DNA from: JAMCXS01 sp964459065
GTDB lineage: Bacteria > Acidobacteriota > Terriglobia > UBA7540
Reading direction: 5' to 3'
Length of the DNA: 8,371 bases
Assembly: GCA_964459065.1 (NCBI GenBank)
Contig: CAYWMN010000169.1
Location: 1 to 8,371, forward strand
Of this stretch, positions 1-5,910 are shown one piece after another. The position numbers and the translations under genes are program-made. The notes beneath the pieces were generated by a model, which worked only from the letters and a program-made list of their open reading frames with translations, did no database searches and was not told where the DNA came from. Numbering within the stretch: position 1 is the stretch's first letter; every line of letters starts with the position of its first letter.

Positions 1-279
1 CTGGACCCGGAAACCCGCGCCGGGCTCCGAAAACTGCGCAATGCGGTGGCGGAATTTGTGCCGACGTCGCTCGACGCTCCGCCGCGGGTGGTGATCTTTC
101 CCATGCGCGACGGCGTGGCGGTGGCGAACTTCACCGAACTACCCATCACCTGCTCTTTGACCGGCGCCGGAAGCCCGCCGGCGCACTACACCAAGGTGTT
201 CGGAACCGCCGAAACCCGCGTCACCAACAACGGGAAGGATTTGAGCCTGCCCGAGCACGGAGTGATGGTGGTCCGATAG
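1..279 (+). CDS. C-terminal end of an unidentified protein (5'-truncated)
   Basis: An open frame enters from the left edge in frame 1 and ends at TAG 277-279, giving 92 visible residues. No start is assigned; the GTG at 46 is only an internal codon. The visible part is rich in alternating beta-type residues (VVIFPMRDGVAVANF, then a Thr/Gly/Ser-rich stretch) and closes with LPEHGVMVVR. That ending resembles the last strand of the C-terminal beta-sandwich of many glycoside hydrolases and related carbohydrate enzymes, where a 'PxHG' turn precedes a final hydrophobic strand. This is a weak resemblance, not a family assignment. The next gene starts 39 bp downstream on the same strand, so co-transcription is possible. 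Confidence 0.6.
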   Translation: MDPETRAGLRKLRNAVAEFVPTSLDAPPRVVIFPMRDGVAVANFTELPITCSLTGAGSPPAHYTKVFGTAETRVTNNGKDLSLPEHGVMVVR

Positions 280-318
280 GCGCAGGCTAAAACCGATTTC
301 ACAACGGAAAGGAAAGGC

Positions 319-795
319 TTGAAAGACCGCACACAGGAACGAATCCGTCTAAAAACCGTGATAGCCGGAATGGTTGTGATGCTGGCGATGGCGGGGGTGC
401 CGCTGCGCCTGCTGGGCGGGCAGGACCAGCCTGAAACGCCAGCGTTCCCGGCCAAAATCAAAAGCCCCCCGCCGAAACTAAAGCCGCATCGTTTTTTCGA
501 CCGAACCAACCTGATGCTTTTTGCGGGGGTGGCGGCGGTCCGGACGCTCGACTTTACCTCAACGCAACATTTTCGGCACAACGGACACAATGAGGTCATG
601 CTCACCAACAGCATTGTGGACAACAAACCGCTGTTTGCCGGCATTGAAGTGGCCGGCACGGCGCTCTCGATCGGCGTTGCATACTTGCTGTACCGCACGG
701 GGCATTACAAGCTGGAGCGCTGGGTTTCCATCATCCACATCGCGGTGGGGGCAACCGGCGACATCCACAATTACACCCTGGGCCCGGTGCGATAG
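319..795 (+). CDS. Small conserved-type membrane protein, function unknown
   Basis: 158 residues. The start is TTG 319, chosen because GGAAAGG (311-317) lies just upstream and because the N-terminus it gives (KDRTQERIRLK) is a proper basic n-region before a hydrophobic stretch at about residues 13-33, read as a signal peptide or signal anchor. A later in-frame ATG at 370 would remove that n-region. A proline-rich linker (about 40-55) follows, then an FFDRTNLMLFAGVAAVRTLD segment. Further hydrophobic helices lie at about 105-126 and 135-148. Histidine- and asparagine-containing motifs (HFRHNGHNE, DNKPLF, RTGHYKLERW, GDIHNY) look like conserved family signatures. From memory, similar small proteins occur widely as hypothetical proteins in Acidobacteriota. 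No enzymatic motif is recognised. There is no strong promoter of its own in the 39-bp gap, so it may be read from the upstream gene. Confidence 0.72.
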   Translation: MKDRTQERIRLKTVIAGMVVMLAMAGVPLRLLGGQDQPETPAFPAKIKSPPPKLKPHRFFDRTNLMLFAGVAAVRTLDFTSTQHFRHNGHNEVMLTNSIVDNKPLFAGIEVAGTALSIGVAYLLYRTGHYKLERWVSIIHIAVGATGDIHNYTLGPVR

Positions 796-940
796 AGCTC
801 CCCGGCGCCAAAGGCTGGAACAGCCGCAAGTTGACGCCAGGCAGCGTGTTAACGGCCCAGGAACCAGCCAGTCCGCGGCCTGGGGAGAGCCCGGGAGCCG
901 GCTGCCCGCCCAAGCGGAACCGGATATCCCGGCAGGATAA

Positions 941-970
941 TTGCAACCTCTGGAAGGGTTCGACTAGAAT
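941..970 (+). promoter_or_regulatory. Candidate sigma70-type promoter for the amidase-GerMN-rph-rdgB run
   Basis: TTGCAA (941-946) and TAGAAT (965-970) are separated by 18 bp and match the -35 and -10 consensus at 4/6 and 5/6 positions. Transcription would start near 977, leaving a leader of about 40 nt before GTG 1019. The hexamers lie in an AT-richer pocket of an otherwise GC-rich 223-bp spacer (796-1018), immediately before a string of closely packed genes. The rest of the spacer holds no open frame that looks coding. The assignment is by consensus match only. Confidence 0.5.
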
Positions 971-1018
971 AAGGGTTTGGCGTGGGTAGCTGCTCCCGCC
1001 AGTTGAAGTCTACAGCGC

Positions 1019-2542
1019 GTGAACTTTTTGGCCAAACAGATCAAGCACAGAACCCAGTCCTCACGCTGGCCCTACGTCGGCGCAATCGCCGTCCTCACGC
1101 TCGCCATCTGGCCCGCCCGGATTGCGCAAGCCAAGAACTTCGTCTTTTATTTCCCCAAAACGCACTCGATCCTGACCACGCGATCCTATCAGGACGTGCA
1201 ATACCTGCCCGTGCTGAAAGTTCTGAACCTTCTGGGCCAGGTAACCGGGATGCAGGCAAAGCGAAAGTCTCTGAAAGTCTGGTTTAATGGCACTGAAGTC
1301 AGGCTCCGGGAAAATAACCGGACCGTGCGGTTGAACAATGCCAAGCTGCGGCTTTCCGAGCCGGCCCGGACCATGGAAGGGCAGTGGATGGTCCCCGTAG
1401 GATTCCTGACCCAGATTCTGCCCACCCTGATCAACCAAACCGTGCAATACCAGAAGGGCCAGGACCGCGTTTTCATCGGGAACATCAAGCCCAACTCCTT
1501 CACGCTCCATGCGGAGTCGCTCCAGCAAGGCACGCGGCTGACGTTTCAATTCGCGGAGCCCGTCCAGGTGCGAACGGCGGCTCGGAACGGCCGATGGGTC
1601 ATCTACCTGGGCAACCGGCCCTTCGAACCGATCCATTCCGACTTTCAGTTCCGGACCCCTTACGTCTCGAGAGTGCAATTCCAGGATCAGGATGGCCATC
1701 CGAAGCTGGTGGTGACCCCCGCCAAGACAGGATTGGATTTTTTCCCCACCCTGGGAAATGGGAAGAAAATTCTCACGGCGGATATTGTGGAGCCGAAAGC
1801 CGCGGCGGCAGCGCCGGCTCCTGTTCAGCCAAAACCGCAAAGGCCGCATCCGGTTCCCCAGCAGGTGCCCGCCCACGCTGCGCCCAAGCCGTTAGCGGCG
1901 CCGCAGCTTCCTAAACTTACTTTGCCCGCCGTGGTTCTGGACGCAGCACACGGCGGCAGCGACCCGGGCGCCCAGGGCAAAGGCGGCCTGCTTGAAAAGA
2001 ACCTGACGGCCCAGATGGTTTCGAACGTCAGCAAGGCGCTCCAGGCAACCGGCCGGTATCAGGTTATTCTGACGCGGCCCGACGACCAGACGGTGGACTT
2101 CGCCCAGCGAACCACCGTGGCCAATACCGCCCATCCCATAGCGTTTATCTCCTTCCACGCAGGGAACTTCGGCGCGTCGGCTCCCAAGGTGATGGTGTAT
2201 ACCTACCGGCCCTCTTCGCCCGTAGCCCTGGCCGCGGGAGCAAATCCCGCGCCGCTTTTCACGGCGTGGGAAAAAGTGCAACTGAAATACTCGTCCGAAA
2301 GCCGCCGGCTGGCTCAAATGTTGCAGCAGGATCTCGCAAAAGATACCGGGCTTAAGGTGGCAAGCCCGATGGAGGTGCCGGTCCGGGTTTTGCGCAGCAT
2401 CGGGGCGCCGGCAGTGGCGATCGAAGTTGGGAGTCTGGCGCCCGAGGTTGATTCCGCGCCTCTCACCAAGCCGTCCTTCCAGAAGGCCATCGCGGCGGCG
2501 GTCGTCCAGGCCATCGAAAACCTGCAGGGAGGGCAACCCTAG
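1019..2542 (+). CDS. Secreted N-acetylmuramoyl-L-alanine amidase (Amidase_3) with AMIN-like domain
   Basis: 507 residues. The protein would cleave the amide bond between N-acetylmuramic acid and L-alanine in peptidoglycan, outside the cytoplasmic membrane. An N-terminal signal peptide (basic residues, hydrophobic core about 19-32, likely cleavage after AQA38) exports it. Residues about 40-155 resemble the copper-amine-oxidase N-terminal-like fold seen in envelope proteins (VWFNGTEVRL, GQWMVPVGFL, RVFIGN). Residues about 160-258 look like an AMIN domain, which targets amidases to the wall. A Pro/Ala-rich linker (about 259-300) leads to the Amidase_3 domain (about 303-503). Its zinc ligands are H311 (AAHGG), E326 (LLEKNLT) and H380 (SFHAG), and the catalytic Glu is E469 (VAIEVGS). 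All are present, although the motifs deviate from the usual DPGHGG and SIHAN. The start is GTG 1019 with only a weak ribosome site; TTG 1028 is an alternative. The stop lies 3 bp before the next gene. Confidence 0.9.
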   Translation: MNFLAKQIKHRTQSSRWPYVGAIAVLTLAIWPARIAQAKNFVFYFPKTHSILTTRSYQDVQYLPVLKVLNLLGQVTGMQAKRKSLKVWFNGTEVRLRENNRTVRLNNAKLRLSEPARTMEGQWMVPVGFLTQILPTLINQTVQYQKGQDRVFIGNIKPNSFTLHAESLQQGTRLTFQFAEPVQVRTAARNGRWVIYLGNRPFEPIHSDFQFRTPYVSRVQFQDQDGHPKLVVTPAKTGLDFFPTLGNGKKILTADIVEPKAAAAAPAPVQPKPQRPHPVPQQVPAHAAPKPLAAPQLPKLTLPAVVLDAAHGGSDPGAQGKGGLLEKNLTAQMVSNVSKALQATGRYQVILTRPDDQTVDFAQRTTVANTAHPIAFISFHAGNFGASAPKVMVYTYRPSSPVALAAGANPAPLFTAWEKVQLKYSSESRRLAQMLQQDLAKDTGLKVASPMEVPVRVLRSIGAPAVAIEVGSLAPEVDSAPLTKPSFQKAIAAAVVQAIENLQGGQP

Positions 2543-2545
2543 CTT

Positions 2546-3151
2546 ATGTCGCGCCGCAGCTTGATTTTGAGCGTCATCGTCGCGGTGGTTCTCGGCGTGG
2601 GAATCTACTACCTGCTGAGCTTGCACCGGCACCTTTCACCCGCCAACAACAACCCGCAAAGCGCAGCCCAGAAGGCCCGGACGCGCCTGAGTGAGGCCGC
2701 GCTGCAACCGGCCGGCGGCGAAAAGCAAAACCTGACCCTCTATTTCCCCTCCTATGCGGATGGGAAATTGGTCTCGGAAAGCCGCTCCATAACGCTGGCC
2801 GCGGAAAACGTCCAACAGATCAAGCAGGTGTTGCTGGCTCTCATCGAAGGCTCCCACGAAGGACACGGCACGGCGCTGCCCCCGTCGGCAACGATCCGCG
2901 CGGTTTTCCTGTCGCCCGACGGCACAGCGGTGATTGACCTCTCCAGAAAAGCCCTCGCCGACTTCACGCCGGGAATTGAGAGCGAAAACCTGGCCATTTA
3001 CTCCATTGTCAACTCGCTCGCGGCCAACATTCCAGCGGTGAAACGAGTCAAATTCCTGGTTGAAGGACAAGAGGCCCAGACGCTTGACGGCGACATCGAT
3101 TTGACCGGGTATTTCGCCCCGGACCCATCCTTGATTACGCAAGCCCAATAA
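2546..3151 (+). CDS. Membrane-anchored GerMN-domain protein
   Basis: 201 residues. ATG 2546 follows the amidase stop by 3 bp, and GGGAGGG (2527-2533), inside the end of the amidase gene, is a good ribosome site, so the two are probably translated together. An uncleaved signal anchor at about residues 5-25 (LILSVIVAVVLGVGIYYLL) places the rest outside the cytoplasmic membrane. After a polar linker, residues about 61-185 form a GerMN domain. Its features are LTLYFPS, a long helix with QIKQVLLALIEG, LPPSATIRAVFLSPDGTAVIDLS, the SENLAIYSIVNSLA helix, and KRVKFLVEG followed by GDIDL. GerMN domains were named from spore-germination protein GerM but are found in many non-sporulating bacteria as envelope proteins. 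Being paired with an amidase here suggests a role in peptidoglycan remodelling or binding. That is inference from context; the domain has no known catalytic residues. Confidence 0.87.
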   Translation: MSRRSLILSVIVAVVLGVGIYYLLSLHRHLSPANNNPQSAAQKARTRLSEAALQPAGGEKQNLTLYFPSYADGKLVSESRSITLAAENVQQIKQVLLALIEGSHEGHGTALPPSATIRAVFLSPDGTAVIDLSRKALADFTPGIESENLAIYSIVNSLAANIPAVKRVKFLVEGQEAQTLDGDIDLTGYFAPDPSLITQAQ

Positions 3152-3165
3152 AGTAAGGAGTTCTA

Positions 3166-3960
3166 ATGCCATCATCAACACCCAAAACGGTTTCCGGACT
3201 GATCTATTCGGGGGGCAAGCTGATCCGGGCCGGAAAGCGGGAGCCCGCGGAGCTTCGCCCGGCGGAGATTATTCCCCATTTCATTTCCAGCGCCGAAGGA
3301 TCGGCGCTCATTCGCCTGGGTGAAACTCAGGTTATTTGCACCGCTTCAGTGGAGGACGGCGTTCCCCCATTCCTGAAAGGCTCCGGCCGGGGATGGATCT
3401 CCAGCGAATACGCCATGATTCCGCGCGCCACCGACACGCGCACGTCCCGGGAGGTGAGCCGGGGGCGGCAGAGCGGCCGAACCATGGAAATCCAAAGGCT
3501 GATCGGGCGGTCGCTGCGCGCCGTGGCCAACTTTGACAAACTCGGCGAACGAACCGTGTGGATTGACTGCGACGTGATCCGCGCCGATGGCGGCACACGG
3601 ACCGCCTCGATTACCGGTTCAATGGTGGCTCTGACCCTGGCCCTGAAAAAGCTGCAGGAGATGGACGTCCTCAAGGCAATTCCCTTGAACGATTACGTTG
3701 CGGCGATCAGCGTCGGAATCATCGGCGGCGACACCTTGCTGGACCTGGACTACTCGGAAGATTCCAACGCCGACGTCGATATGAATGTGGTGATGACCGG
3801 CTCCGGCCGCTTTGTCGAAATCCAGGCAACGGCGGAGCAAGACCCCTTCAGCAGCGAAGCTCTCGCGAACATGATCGAGGCCACCCGACCGGCCATCCGG
3901 CAATTGGTTGAGCTGCAAAAATCCGTGACCGGGGTTGATCTGCCCGGAAGCCAAGGTTGA
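3166..3960 (+). CDS. rph: Ribonuclease PH
   Basis: 264 residues. This phosphate-dependent 3'-5' exoribonuclease trims nucleotides after the CCA end of tRNA precursors and acts as a hexameric ring in the cytoplasm. Family landmarks run in order: AGKREPAELRP (22-32), EGSALIRLGETQVICTASVE (44-63), GWISSEYAMIPRAT (76-89), a long SGRTMEIQRLIGRSLRAV block (103-120), DCDVIRADGGTRTASITG (134-151, with the phosphate-binding Gly-Thr-Arg at 143-145), and the acidic DSNADVDMNVVMTGSG (199-214). The perfect Shine-Dalgarno TAAGGAG (3154-3160), 5 nt before ATG 3166, fixes the start. This start gives about 19 extra residues ahead of the point where most RNase PH proteins begin. The gene lies 14 bp after the GerMN gene and is read with it. 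The rph-rdgB order is a common pairing in bacteria. Confidence 0.96.
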   Translation: MPSSTPKTVSGLIYSGGKLIRAGKREPAELRPAEIIPHFISSAEGSALIRLGETQVICTASVEDGVPPFLKGSGRGWISSEYAMIPRATDTRTSREVSRGRQSGRTMEIQRLIGRSLRAVANFDKLGERTVWIDCDVIRADGGTRTASITGSMVALTLALKKLQEMDVLKAIPLNDYVAAISVGIIGGDTLLDLDYSEDSNADVDMNVVMTGSGRFVEIQATAEQDPFSSEALANMIEATRPAIRQLVELQKSVTGVDLPGSQG

Positions 3961-3991
3961 AAACAAGCTTGCCGGCGCAGGAGCGCTTGAC

Positions 3992-4013
3992 GGGAACTTC
4001 GACGGAAGTTCCC
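3992..4013 (+). other. Perfect 9-bp hairpin between rph and rdgB
   Basis: GGGAACTTC (3992-4000) is followed by the loop GACG and its exact reverse complement GAAGTTCCC (4005-4013). It lies in the 109-bp spacer after the rph stop. No T-run follows (ATCAACC comes next), so it is not a standard intrinsic terminator. It could protect the 3' end of the rph message, be a processing site, or tune rdgB expression. The inverted repeat is seen directly; any function is inference. Confidence 0.55.
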
Positions 4014-4069
4014 ATCAACCGATTGCGCGTAGAAAGCGCGCCCAAGCTGATGCTCAAACGTCTGGAATC

Positions 4070-4681
4070 ATGATGTCCACCATTTACCTGGCCTCAAACA
4101 ACCCCGGGAAACTGAGGGAATTCAAACAGGCGGCAGCGGATTTGGGAATTAACGTTCAGCTCCTTCCGGGAATCGAGCAGGTGCCCGCCTGCGAGGAAGA
4201 CGGCAACACCTTTGAGGCGAACGCCCGCAAAAAGGCGCTCTACTACAGCGGCTTTACCCAAGGCATGGTCTTTGCTGACGACTCGGGAATTTGCCTCGAC
4301 GCGCTGGGAGGAGCTCCTGGAGTCTTTTCGGCACGCTACGCCGGCCCCGAAGCCGACGACGAAGCCAACAACCAGAAGTTGCTGCGGGAATTAGCCGAAG
4401 TCCCACCCCGGCAACGGACGGCGCACTACGTCTGCATCATCGCCCTGGCCCAACAAGGACGCATCCTGAAGGTTGTTGAAGGCAGAGCGGACGGTGTGAT
4501 TCACCGCGACCCCTGCGGCACCGGCGGATTTGGCTACGACCCTTATTTTTATTACCCTCCGCTTGCCCAGACCTTCGCGCAACTGAGCGCCGAGGAAAAA
4601 TTCACCGTTTCGCATCGCGGCGAGGCTTTTCGAAAACTTCTGGCTTGGCTCAAAGAGGCCACGCCTGGCAAAAATCTGTAG
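4070..4681 (+). CDS. rdgB: RdgB/HAM1-type XTP/dITP pyrophosphatase
   Basis: 203 residues counted from ATG 4070. The enzyme hydrolyses non-canonical purine triphosphates (dITP, XTP, ITP) to the monophosphate and pyrophosphate, keeping them out of DNA and RNA. Family signatures are LASNNPGKLREF (7-18, the substrate-binding SxxNxxK-type motif), EEDGNTFEANA (42-52), FADDSGICLDALGGAPGVFS (68-87, with the catalytic Asp in ADDSG), GGFGYDPYF (152-160) and SHRGEAF (181-187). Length is typical of the family. ATG 4070 and ATG 4073 are adjacent; either gives the normal family N-terminus (MSTIYLASNN). The frame stays open upstream to 3935 inside rph, but that extension has no family counterpart. The ribosome site is weak (GGA at 4064-4066), so the gene may rely on read-through from rph. 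It is the last gene of the four-gene run. Confidence 0.95.
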   Translation: MMSTIYLASNNPGKLREFKQAAADLGINVQLLPGIEQVPACEEDGNTFEANARKKALYYSGFTQGMVFADDSGICLDALGGAPGVFSARYAGPEADDEANNQKLLRELAEVPPRQRTAHYVCIIALAQQGRILKVVEGRADGVIHRDPCGTGGFGYDPYFYYPPLAQTFAQLSAEEKFTVSHRGEAFRKLLAWLKEATPGKNL

Positions 4682-4694
4682 GGTTCCCCTGCTC

Positions 4695-4730
4695 CTGGCC
4701 AATTAAAGCCTGCCCTCGAGCTTTAGCCAG
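4695..4730 (+). terminator. Possible terminator-like hairpin after rdgB
   Basis: CTGGC (4695-4699) pairs with GCCAG (4726-4730), and TAAAGC (4704-4709) pairs with GCTTTA (4720-4725). This gives an 11-bp stem with a 4-nt bulge on the 5' side and a 10-nt loop. It begins 14 bp after the rdgB stop. There is no T-tract after it, so it is at best a weak or factor-assisted terminator, or a 3'-end stabiliser. Confidence 0.3.
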
Positions 4731-4907
4731 TCCCGGCATCCGTACCGCCGGAACCCACCGCCATCCGCCAAAAGCATTGCGCCCTTCCGCTCATTCACTA
4801 TCCCTTTCGTACAGGTTCCTGGAAATTTTTACAGCCTGTGCTCCGCGATTAAAGAGTCGCACATCTGTGTTTTCTTGATTCCAGTAGATTTATCGTCAGG
4901 TACAAAT

Positions 4908-4936
4908 TTGGCATCGAAAGTGCTCAACCCTATGTC
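4908..4936 (+). promoter_or_regulatory. Weak candidate promoter for the OmpA-like lipoprotein gene
   Basis: The 285-bp spacer 4682-4966 turns AT-rich near its end and should hold a promoter, because the gene downstream follows a likely transcript end. The best spaced pair I can find is TTGGCA (4908-4913) with TATGTC (4931-4936), 17 bp apart. The -35 is good, but the -10 matches only 3/6. TTGATT (4875-4880) with TACAAA (4901-4906) at 20 bp is an alternative. Neither is firm, and I see no coding frame in the spacer. Confidence 0.25.
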
Positions 4937-4966
4937 AAATACACAATAACGAATCGGAGCACACAT

Positions 4967-5713
4967 ATGAATAGAACGAAGTCTACGACTAAACTTGCCG
5001 CTATCGGCTTAAGCCCGTTACTTCTTCTCGCAACGGGCTGCATCGCCACACGGAAGTACGTCCGAAATACGCAGGCGCCGCTGGATTCGCGGATTAACTC
5101 GGTGGACCAGAAGGTGGACCAGAAAACAGCCCGGAATGCCTCCGACATCCGCGATCTGGACAAGCGAAGCGAGGCGGGAATCGCCCAGGCCCAAAACACC
5201 GCCAACCAGGCCGGCCAGCAAGCCACTCAAGCTGATCAGCACGCCCAGGCCGCCGGCCGTGTTGCGGAAAAAGGACTTTCCGCCGCCAACCAGGCGCAGA
5301 ACATGGCCGACAATATCGACAACTATCAAGCCACGCAGCATCTGACCGTTTTGTTTCGACTCAATCAAAGCACCCTGACGGCCACCGACAAGCAGCACCT
5401 CGACCAAATCGCTCAGACCGTCCAGGGCTTAAAGCATTACGTCATTGAAGTCCAGGGCTACACCGACAAGACCGGGCCGAAACAATACAACCTGGCCTTG
5501 AGCCGGCGCCGAGCCAATTCCGTCATCCGCTACCTGACCCTGAACCATAACATTCCGCTGGTCCGAATCTACAGTTTGGGCTACGGCGAAGCTGCGCCCA
5601 CTGCGCCAAACTCTTCACGAGCGGGCCGCAAAGAAAACCGGCGGGTCGAAATCACCGTTATGGTTCCTCAAATGGGAGCACAAGAGGCCGAGGTCTCTGG
5701 GTCTGGGATGTAA
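4967..5713 (+). CDS. OmpA-like peptidoglycan-binding lipoprotein with alanine-rich coiled coil
   Basis: 248 residues. ATG 4967 follows CGGAG (4955-4959) at 7 nt. The N-terminus is a lipoprotein signal: basic MNRTKSTTK, a hydrophobic core, and lipobox LATGC with the lipidated Cys25, which would anchor it to a membrane, probably the outer one. Residues about 38-118 are an Ala/Gln/Asp-rich region with regular spacing of small residues, likely a long coiled coil reminiscent of Lpp-type alanine zippers. Residues about 125-234 form an OmpA C-terminal domain: LTVLFRLNQSTLT, VIEVQGYTDKTG, NLALSRRRANSVIRYL, YSLGYGEAAP and KENRRVEITV. D167 and R182 keep the 15-residue spacing of the Asp/Arg pair that binds diaminopimelate in OmpA-family proteins. 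The protein would tie a membrane to the cell wall. No tol or pal neighbours are visible, so I do not call it Pal. Confidence 0.9.
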   Translation: MNRTKSTTKLAAIGLSPLLLLATGCIATRKYVRNTQAPLDSRINSVDQKVDQKTARNASDIRDLDKRSEAGIAQAQNTANQAGQQATQADQHAQAAGRVAEKGLSAANQAQNMADNIDNYQATQHLTVLFRLNQSTLTATDKQHLDQIAQTVQGLKHYVIEVQGYTDKTGPKQYNLALSRRRANSVIRYLTLNHNIPLVRIYSLGYGEAAPTAPNSSRAGRKENRRVEITVMVPQMGAQEAEVSGSGM

Positions 5714-5820
5714 GCTAAAGAAGGACGGGCCATCGCGTTTCCCTTTCCTCCACAGCGTCGGGTCTGTTGAAGAACGGGAAGTTGACTGGAACTGCCGCTT
5801 CGGGTGATGAGGGAATCTGA

Positions 5821-5887
5821 GGGCTGTAAGGGAACCGGGTGTCCCGAAAGAGTCAGGGGCCGAGGGTTCGCTTACAGCCCCGGTTCC
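5821..5887. repeat. Long imperfect inverted repeat with competing alternative pairing, between convergent genes
   Basis: GGGCTGTAAG (5821-5830) is exactly complementary to CTTACAGCCC (5871-5880). The stem continues past one mismatch (5831/5870) with GAACC (5832-5836) against GGTTC (5865-5869), giving 15 of 16 paired positions around a 28-nt loop. The same GGAACCGGG (5831-5839) is also exactly complementary to CCCGGTTCC (5879-5887), so two mutually competing structures are possible. The element lies in the 197-bp spacer (5714-5910) between two genes that end facing each other, where a bidirectional terminator would be expected. Neither strand has a T-run after it. Apart from this element I see nothing else supportable in the spacer. 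Confidence 0.6.
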
Positions 5888-5910
5888 AAACGAAGCAGCT
5901 GCCTAACCGG

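Noticed and set aside
186..698. 170-residue minus-strand open frame across the first two genes
   Set aside because: It overlaps two + strand genes that have better coding evidence, and its product shows no domain or signal.
856..884. CCCAGG...CCTGGG inverted repeat after the small membrane protein gene, considered as a terminator
   Set aside because: The stem has only 6 bp with a 17-nt loop and no T-run; this is expected by chance in GC-rich sequence.
1061..1876. 271-residue minus-strand open frame opposite the amidase
   Set aside because: It is a shadow of the GC-rich amidase gene. The + strand frame has signal peptide, domains and active-site residues; the minus product has no recognisable features.
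3935..4069. In-frame 45-codon upstream extension of rdgB, starting at a TTG inside rph
   Set aside because: RdgB proteins begin at the (M)STIYLASNN-type strand. The extension has no family counterpart, overlaps the end of rph and includes the hairpin.
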